A stretch of DNA of 64,000 nucleotides from Acanthococcus lagerstroemiae. Its lineage: Eukaryota; Arthropoda; Insecta; Hemiptera; Eriococcidae. Made by a program: the position numbers and the translations under genes. Under the pieces are notes generated by a model, which was given only the letters and a program-made list of their open reading frames with translations, was not told the origin of the DNA and did no database searches. The stretch lies in NCBI GenBank assembly GCA_031841125.1, contig CM063113.1, positions 33,129,312 to 33,193,311 on the forward strand. The letters run 5' to 3'. Below are positions 57,240 to 64,000 of the stretch, piece by piece. Positions within the stretch are counted from its first letter, which is position 1; every line of letters begins with the position of its first letter.

Positions 57240-57540
57240 ACAGTTGAAAAAATCTAACTGGACACAGTGGAAGGTTGGACTTATGAATGGAAAATTCAAC
57301 TCAACCCTGATAAGTCAGTACATATCAACTTTGCCTTGTGAAAAACAGCATTCATACTGTTCTACTAGAAGGACGAGTAATTCCTCTGAGTGACTCAGCA
57401 AAGCACCTTGGAATGCCTCTAAATAGTCGCTTGAACTGAGAAATGCATGTAAAAATGAAACGTCTGCAAATGACAGAAAAAATACGCTCTTTATACTGGT
57501 TGTTGGATAAGCGCTCTCAGCCTATCTTCTAAATGATTCC
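57240..57540 (+). pseudogene. Jockey-type RT fragment
   Basis: A short remnant reading WTYEWKIQLNPDKSVHINFA, stop and frame change, then HTVLLEGRVIPLSDSAKHLG, MPLNSRLN, stop, EMHVKMKRLQMTEKIRSLYW, LLDKRSQPIF, stop. This is the thumb region after the catalytic box, equivalent to the YLGMTFESRLNWKEHV block of the larger copy at 47110. It is divergent from that copy, so it is a separate insertion. Confidence 0.8.
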
Positions 57541-58403
57541 TTTATTCAACAATCGTTCGATCCATTTGGGTGCGGGTTTTTCGGAAATTGTGCGAGAAAT
57601 AAAGAAGTGTTTAGTTTTGGACCGCAGCGAGGGCATTCAGAATTTTAAAAAAAAAAAAAAAAAACAAAAAAAACAAAAAAAAACGAGAGCGTAGAAAAAG
57701 TGCGTGTATTAATTGATCTGTAGTAAAACCAGATCTGACCGAGAGTGCTCGAACATAAACTGTTACTCAACTAACCTGATGTCCTGCCTGTTCGATCGAG
57801 GGAGAAAAAGGAGACTGAGTCGTGAGAGTAAGAAAGAAAACGTGGTTTTGAAAATATCACGTGTAGGTAGTAAAGGTATGCAGGTGACAAAAGGCGGTTC
57901 TAAGATGCTAGTATTGTGCTACGCAGAAAGTAACCAGGTAGGACGATTTATGCAGAAACGTACATTGGAGAGCAGAGGGTTCCCGCCTGGGCGTAACAGT
58001 GCCAGCTATGGTGATCCAGCGGAAATCACCTCTCGCATGCTTTCCCCTCTTTTAGTTTATCTGAAATTACTTCGATTTCCTCTGTTAGTATTTTAGGTAT
58101 CTGGTCTTCTTTTTCGCCTGCTATCATATTCACCTTCCATTGCGATTCGTTCCCTTCTCCCTCCCACCGTTTCTGTTAATGCCTACTTGTAGGAAGAGGG
58201 GTCTGCGTACTTATAGAAAGGAGGTGTTCGAAAAGTACGCATCACATACCTATTACATTGAGTTTGTGAGGGTATTTTGAGTTAGTGGTGGGGTAAATTC
58301 AAAAGACAATAATACGTAGTATTGTACATGAAGGTACTAAGTATGTGTGCTACCAATTGTTTCCCTTACGTTAATGCTCTAATCTGGTTGTATTGTATAC
58401 GAA

Positions 58404-58408
<5 letters not shown>

Positions 58409-58439
<31 letters not shown>
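58409..58439 (+). repeat. (GA)n microsatellite
   Basis: About 15 GA units followed by a G run. Confidence 0.95.
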
Positions 58440-58441
<2 letters not shown>

Positions 58442-60243
58442 GGGGGGGGGAGGAATGGTTTTGCCATTTTTGTACATACAATCTACTTTATATTGAATTT
58501 AGTGTTCAGAGCTTGTTGTCTTGCCTATTTCCCATCTGTGATTCAGCTTCGCTGGCTCGTATTTGAACACTTCAGATCGAAAACTTGGTAGCACTTCTTC
58601 GGTACCTACTAAATAACAGTGGAAAATCTCTACTGCAATCAATAAGGAAGTCGAGTCACCTGAAATTCTGCAAAAAACGTAGGGAAAGGGAAAGGGAGCG
58701 AGAGCAAGTGAGCGAAGAAATATAATAGAAGGCCCGGCGAAATCATTCTTTCGGTATAAGTTATCTTTTCACTCAAAAAACCTGGCGAGTTGATTTACGT
58801 TTTCAAAGAGCGAATTTTCGACAAATTCGCGAAAACTTCTCGAGAATTAATGAAGCGAAAAATAAATATCCGACTTGAGATGAAGTTTACGCGAAAAAGG
58901 CTTACGGCCGGTAAAGCGGCCAGGCATGCACACGGTATATAGTTGTCGGCTTCTTCGCCCATGCTCCCCGTCTGTTGCTGTTGCTGTCGCCGCGTGACCC
59001 AGCTAAAAGATTTTCCAATAATATTTTCTCAACCGTACAGTTCCTCCGCACTTTCCCAACTCCACCTCTCTCCCTGTATTATATATATAATATTAAAGGT
59101 CGCCAAATAAAAAACGATTAGATGTTGCTTTTAAGAAAATGTTTTTCCGATCCTGATGGCAGGCCGTTTCTTTTTTTCATTTATGCTTCGCCTTTCCTCC
59201 TCACCACCCATTTATATACAGTAGTTTTCCGCAGCACCAGGTTCTTAAAGCGTAGGTTATTGTGCGAAAATCGGTAATAGAAATGGAAAAATCAGGGTAA
59301 AAAGTTGTCTGAGTAACGAGCGCAACCCTATTGTTGAAATAGCCATTGTGTAAATAGAATAGTTTTTTTTTCTCTCTTCCTCGATCACGGAAACGTTGGC
59401 GCGATCAGAAATTTTTCTATCGAAAATAATAATAAAAATTCGAGTCGAGAGAAGAAGAAAATAATAATACAACTTTTAACGTTAATGGTCGTTAAGGTTT
59501 CAAGAGCGAGAGCAAATCATTCCATGAAAAATCGTATTTACTCGCGAACATAACAAATCCGCGACATTAGTAAATTAACTATTTCTATCGCAAAATCTCG
59601 AGGTCACGAGTATCGAAACTACGGATCAGATTATCCAGATGAAACGAGCAAACTCGTGTTTTCAACGAAGTTAAACATCGACCATATGTTAGTAGATTTC
59701 ATTCGCTATGATATAGATTTTTATTTCATGTTGGCGACTTCTCAAGTTCGAAGATCGCAAATTAAATAGCTCGTCGGTAGATCGGAGCCCTAATTCTGAA
59801 AGTGGTTTATCAAAATTAATAAGGTATTCGAAATCGTCATCCCCGGAAAGCCCTATTTCATTACGGTACCATTTCATTAGTAATAACTTCGTATTTGTTC
59901 TAGTAGGTGGCTTCATCACCTTCTGGCTGTTTTGCCGTTTAGCTCTCCTGTACTGTTCTGGCGACAGAATGAGGGGTACTGCCGGCCGTGGTGCGGTCAT
60001 TTAAAGATATTCGGGATTGGTAGCTGCCTGGGCGCGTGTTTGAACCATTGGGCGTACGAAAGAAAAGGAAACAAAAGGTAGTGCGCGGAAGATTTCTATC
60101 GAACGTAGGATTGCAAGTGATGATGAATGAGAATTGATCGAGAGATCGACTGAGGATGATTGACTGACTTTTTAAGATACAGGCCAAAGCATTTCGATAT
60201 TTGGCCTAGCCTGGGTACAAAAAGGAAGTTGACAAGGAGAAAC

Positions 60244-60251
<8 letters not shown>

Positions 60252-60309
<58 letters not shown>
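60252..60309 (+). repeat. (GA)n microsatellite, long
   Basis: About 29 uninterrupted GA units, the longest pure microsatellite in the window. Open frames across it encode Glu-Arg or Leu-Ser runs and are artefacts. Confidence 0.97.
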
Positions 60310-60311
<2 letters not shown>

Positions 60312-60528
60312 TGTCCGACTGCATGTACCGTCATACACGAAAACGATCGTTCCTTTAGATACTGATCTCCGAGCTCGACATTTTTAATTCGAAAATTAGC
60401 CCTTCATTTTCCCATGCTACAAACGCACTCTGCAAGCAATTCAGTGAAACAATATTGAAGACGGACCTGGTTCTTACTGATAACATAAGAGATCGATAAG
60501 GTATTTATTAATTTTCATACAAAACATG

Positions 60529-60759
60529 CAGAGACGAAACTTGACTTTCAGTTTGGGGGGTGGAGAAGCACAATTTGCCGACAAATATTTTTTTCAAACT
60601 AAAAATTTGCCGACAAAATTTCTTTAAAGTTGACGATTTTTTAATTTAAAAAAAAAACAAAAAAACAAATAATAAACAAACAAACAAACAAACGTTCTTA
60701 GAAAATGAAAAATTCAAATGAACAGTTTCAAAATTTGCCAGCTGCCAAATTATTGGGGG
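60529..60759 (+). mobile_element. MITE family K, copy 1 (right end missing)
   Basis: Starts CAGAGACGAAACTTGACTTT and matches 63417-63664 (TTTGGGG, GGTGGAGAAG, TTTGCCGACAAATATTTTTT, AACAAACAAACAAAC, AATGAACAGTTTC, GCCGACTGCC-like). It stops at a G run where a family V MITE begins. The usual right end (TAGTTTCGCTCCTG) is absent. Confidence 0.7.
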
Positions 60760-61136
60760 CAGGGACGTACCGATAAGGAGGGCAGGAGGCAACTCCCCCT
60801 CCCCCCGCCGTGAGAATGTTTTACTCAGCAGTTGGGAAAATTTACAATTTCAGTCAGGCGAGTTGAAAAAATCCAACAAGTTGGGATTTTCTTTTTTTTT
60901 GCTTTGATATTTGGAATTGAGTTGAGAAGTTGGAAAAACCCAACAAGTCAAAAGGATTTTCATCCTTTGCATTGATACTTGAGAATTTTGAGTTGAGTCA
61001 GTTGGAAAAATCCAACAGGTCAAATAGATTTTTTTTTTTGCTTTGATACTTGGGAATTTGGAGTTGAGTCAGTTGGGACTATCACAATTTGTACCCCCCT
61101 CACTTCCCTCAGGAAAAACTCTTCAGTACGTCCCTG
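60760..61136 (-). mobile_element. hAT-type MITE family V, three-unit copy
   Basis: Both termini are present: CAGGGACGTACCGATAAGG on the left and CTTCAGTACGTCCCTG on the right. About three internal units (TTGCTTTGATACTTGGGAAT, AAAAATCCAACAGGTCAAA). No 8-bp duplication was found (ATTGGGGG against GACTCCAG), possibly because its arrival was linked to the loss of the family K right end. Confidence 0.75.
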
Positions 61137-61298
61137 GACTCCAGAACTCAGAATGGGATCCCAAAGTAGATAGACTATCGATATTGATTACTGACCTTAA
61201 GGGTAGTTGAACTCGAACATGCGCTGAATTTTGAATCTGATTCAAGCTCAAAAGACCCCATAAATCGAAATGGACAAGCACTAATTAGTTTTTACAAA

Positions 61299-61496
61299 TC
61301 GAGTACCGCTGGACTCAGAATCCGGAGGTGCCGGGTTCGAGCCCACGTAGCAACTCGCTACATTTCGACCTAGGCCGATTTTTCGGCAAGATGAGAAGAG
61401 GGCTAAGACAGCCCTAACAGCCTCCCCGACGTCTCTGAAGTAATGCCCAAAAGGGCGGATTCTAGGGCTCGGGTTGAGAGTAAATTATAAAAAGAG
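61299..61496 (+). mobile_element. tRNA-derived SINE, copy 4
   Basis: TGGACTCAGAATCCGGAGG, GGGTTCGAGCCC (box B), ACGTAGCAACTCGCTAC, CGACCTAGGCCG, GAAGAGGGCTAAGACAG, ACGTCTCTGAAGTAATGC, GGGCGGATTCTAGGG. The tail ends in TAAATTATAAAAAG. The box A part of the head is missing. Confidence 0.8.
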
Positions 61497-62039
61497 TACT
61501 GTTGAAGTGGAGAGTTCTTACGATCTTAAATTCAAATTAACAGACTGTTTTTTAAAATGCTAAAGATCGCTGATTCATTATCATCATTAAAAACATCGAG
61601 AAAGAGATAAATCGTCAAATAATGAATTTTCAAAAGCAGCATAGGATTTTATAAAAAATGATTGAACTATCGAAGTGAAAGTTGTTTTATTTCCATTTTC
61701 CTGTTTGAGGTGGGGGGACTGTTACAAATTTAGTAATGACCCTTAGACCTTTAATTGGACTTCATCAGTCTTAGATTAAATGGCAATTTTTGCATGTAAT
61801 GTTGAAGAAAAACTTATTAAAATTTGCATCTTTACGAGCCAACATTTGAAGCCCAAAGATTGACAAAAATTAATTGACGTTAAAAACCCAAGTAATCTGT
61901 TGAAACAGCGACTATTGTAATTCCTAATTTTGGTTCAATTTCATAGTTTTTGATTTTTAAAGACTTGAATGTTCCCCTTATAATAACTCATATTTGGATA
62001 ATTTCGAAATTTTTCCTCCAGTTTGAATTTTGGTAGTTT
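61497..62039. other. No feature seen
   Basis: AT-rich, nothing recognised. Confidence 0.4.
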
Positions 62040-62600
62040 GATGGCTATGAAAATGTTGAAAGATTAAATCAAGGTCGTTCAATTTCGACTCTCATTTTGG
62101 TGTTTGGGGCTTACCCGAGAGTCAATATCGAAAATGTATCGCGTTGATGGAATTTCCAAATTAAGCGACCTCTCCTCTTCCCTTCCCCATTTCGATATTT
62201 GATTCGGTTTCCAGGAAGTCAATTCTAATCACAGCTGGAGCACTTTTGGCTCTTGAAGCCTAAATCGGGAATCCAAGAGGAATCTGAAGAAATTTTCGAA
62301 TTCAGCAACCCAGAACATTCTAATTCTTTATTCGATTTCCTAAAAATCAATTTTGAATTTTGGGGCCCAAATCACCGTTTAATAAGAAAGCTCATAGAAG
62401 TTTTCGAATTCAGTGATGCGAAAAACTGCTTGTATTTTGATTCGTTACTGAATTTCCCAAGTACAGAGAACTCTGAAAGTCAATTCAAGGTTTAAAGAAG
62501 AATCTTCTGGTGAAATTTTCGGAATCAACGATCCAAAAACTCCTATTTCAGTGATCTTTCCATAAAAAATTTCAAGTTTAGCTCTAGTCTTGCTTAATGT
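62040..62600 (-). repeat. Degenerate satellite-like repeat, minus copy
   Basis: GAAATTTTCGAATTCAGCAA (62290), GAAGTTTTCGAATTCAGTGA (62398) and GAAATTTTCGGAATCAACGA (62512), period 108-114 bp. Read on the minus strand it gives AATAGGAGTTTTTGGATCG, matching the plus copy at 6380-6880. The plus frame at 62253-62495 is a translation of this repeat. Confidence 0.55.
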
Positions 62601-63416
62601 TTTTTTTTTGTTTTTTTTTTTTCCTTACCGAAAAAGAAACGAGACCTTGCAATCAGAGATGGCGAATTAAGGAAAAAACATTCATTTTTTCCCCATTCAG
62701 AATGGGGCTCATTTTCATTCTTTGTGAAAAAGAAAAAAAAGAGGGAAATGAGAGTGAATGCATTCCTCAATTCAGCATCTCTACTTGCCTTTTGAAGATT
62801 CCAGTTTGTCCCACGTCAATCGGATTTTGGATTAAGAATGGGTGTGAGGATTATTATTTTACAGTTTGTATAAAAACTAACGGTTAGTGTTTTTATTCTG
62901 ACTGGACGCTATGTGCTAATTTTTTTTACCGCCCCCAAAAATATGCGTAAAATAAATCTTCAATTTTTCATCCCCCAAGCACTTACATTTGCGCACATGA
63001 GTATACCCTAATCAGAGAGGGTAAGCTGGAATACACGTGGAGTTTTGACTTGTGTTCCAGACTAAATGTCCCTCCTATATTCACCAGGACCAAAGCTTGT
63101 AAATTAAACAATAAAACATTTGCTATAGGATTCAGCTTGTGACACTGGAAAATAGGTTTCCTGCTTTCAACTTTTAGAATTTAATAAAATGTTCAACTGT
63201 CTCAAATTTAGGGCTCTAGGTCAAACAGAGAATCTAGTAAAAACAGAATAGTCATTAAAATTCGAAATTCAACGTTTGCTACCGACTTACAGACTTTTGA
63301 AATGTCTTCCTCATTTCATCTTTGTTTCAACCTTTCAGATAACGTTCGATACTCATCTTGAAACCTTCGGCTTTTGACTGAATAGCCTCTGACAGGAGTC
63401 CCGGGTACTCCATTTT
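62601..63416. other. No feature apart from T/A runs
   Basis: T runs at 62600-62622. Otherwise ordinary AT-rich DNA with no recognised gene. Confidence 0.35.
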
Positions 63417-63708
63417 CAGAAACGAAAATTGACTTTCAGTTTGGGGAGGTGGAGAAGAAAAATTTGCCGACAAATATTTTTTTAAACTAAAAACTCGCTG
63501 ATAAAATTTTAAAAAAATTGTAAATTTGCCGATTTCTTAATCGAAAAATTTTTTAATTGAAAAAAAAAATAAACAAATAAGCGAACAAATGAACAAACAG
63601 ACATTCATGAAAAATTAAAAATTCAAATGAACAGTTTCTAAATTAGCCGACTGCCAAACTATGGGGGGGTTCAACTCCCCCACCCCCACCCCTATAGTTT
63701 CGCTCCTG
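63417..63708 (+). mobile_element. MITE family K, copy 2
   Basis: CAGAAACGAAAATTGAC at the left and (inverted) CAGGAGCGAAACTATAG at the right, so the ends share CAG..(A/G)CGAAA. Internal TTTGCCGACAAATATTTTTT and AATTCAAATGAACAGTTTC match copy 1. 292 bp, no ORF; no clear target duplication. hAT-like by end sequence only. Confidence 0.7.
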
Positions 63709-64000
63709 AAATCAAAATTAAGACTGTTGACAGTCTAGATGCGTGCTTCCTTGCCCACCGTCCTCGAGTAGCGAGGTTACTTGTTTTATCATAGGATAAA
63801 CAGTTGATGAGGTTTTTCAGGTTTATGGGATTGGGGGACTCAGTCAATATTTTTTCAACAAAATATTCTCGTATGGTAGGCAATATTCTGCGCGTTGTCA
63901 TCCACGTTCGAGCGTCTGATCCGCGTTCGGTAGGTCGTAGATGTATTTTTAACACCCTACTCGCGACCGCATCTTCATTATTCATTCTAACGAAAATTTA
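63709..64000. other. Unassigned right edge
   Basis: A 97-codon minus frame (63692-63985, RTWMTTRRILPTIREYFVEK, INLKNLINCLSYDKTSN) runs almost to the window edge. Not recognised; it could be an exon or a TE fragment whose start lies outside. Confidence 0.25.

Larger units (their letters stand above)
57541..60528. other. Unassigned; A-rich and (GA)n tracts
   Basis: An A-rich tract (57647-57683) follows the Jockey fragment. 58680-60400 is CpG-richer. A 103-codon minus frame (59689-60000) with FEYLINFDKPLSELGLRS looks protein-like but is not recognised. No gene supported. Confidence 0.3.

Noticed and set aside
60160..60387. ORFs with Glu-Arg or Leu-Ser runs
   Set aside because: They are translations of the (GA)n microsatellite on both strands.
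1..64000. CRISPR array, prokaryotic operon, plasmid or phage content
   Set aside because: No direct repeats with equal unique spacers and no long contiguous ORFs with ribosome binding sites; all protein remnants are eukaryotic transposable elements.

Overview
The window looks like a non-coding, transposon-rich stretch of an animal nuclear genome. An arthropod, most likely an insect, fits best. The evidence is the mix of element types: Jockey-type and other non-LTR retrotransposons, Tigger/pogo, two internally deleted mariners, PIF/Harbinger, a Mutator-like element with a SWIM finger, hAT-type MITEs and a tRNA-derived SINE. The base composition is AT-rich and the open frames are short and broken. 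No bacterial-style gene layout, rRNA, CRISPR array or plasmid feature is visible. The exact order cannot be fixed from sequence alone. No host gene can be named. The only strong host-type signal is a splice acceptor directly abutting a donor consensus near 20,707, which suggests the window may lie inside a long intron.

Layout, left to right. 0-10 kb: a 167-bp fold-back element, a dispersed repeat, a 5'-truncated LINE with a perfect 14-bp target-site duplication (939-2183), GAGTCT-rich degenerate arrays, a 235-bp TIR MITE (5577-5811), a degenerate satellite and a SINE. 10-14 kb: a non-LTR reverse transcriptase split by a nearly complete Tigger/pogo element (10201-12377). 16-17.3 kb: a Mutator-like element with a 9-bp duplication and roughly 20-bp phased subterminal motifs, carrying only the C-terminus of its transposase. 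20.7-23.7 kb: the splice-type site, then a pair of roughly 330-bp inverted repeats around a TE-like ORF. 26-35.8 kb: hairpin tandem repeats, MITEs, two SINEs, a tRNA-Ser-like sequence, a palindromic element and a Harbinger transposase interrupted by a repeat. 37-43.6 kb: a MITE, a GAGTCT array, two deleted mariners and a second tRNA-like unit. 45.2-49.2 kb: a TIR element flanked by TA with its own subterminal repeats, then a dead Jockey copy. 50.8-51.5 kb: a hAT-type MITE with an 8-bp duplication and a six- to seven-unit internal tandem array. 56.4-64 kb: a GC-rich fold-back, a small Jockey fragment, (GA)n tracts, more MITEs, a SINE and an inverted copy of the satellite seen at 6.4 kb.

No pathway or operon is present. 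What links the features is mobile-element biology: nested insertions that give relative ages (Tigger into the retrotransposon, a repeat into Harbinger), several families of short palindromic or MITE elements represented two to four times, and MITEs that carry expandable tandem repeats and so may seed satellite DNA. All transposase and reverse transcriptase copies appear inactive through frameshifts, deletions or lost catalytic residues.
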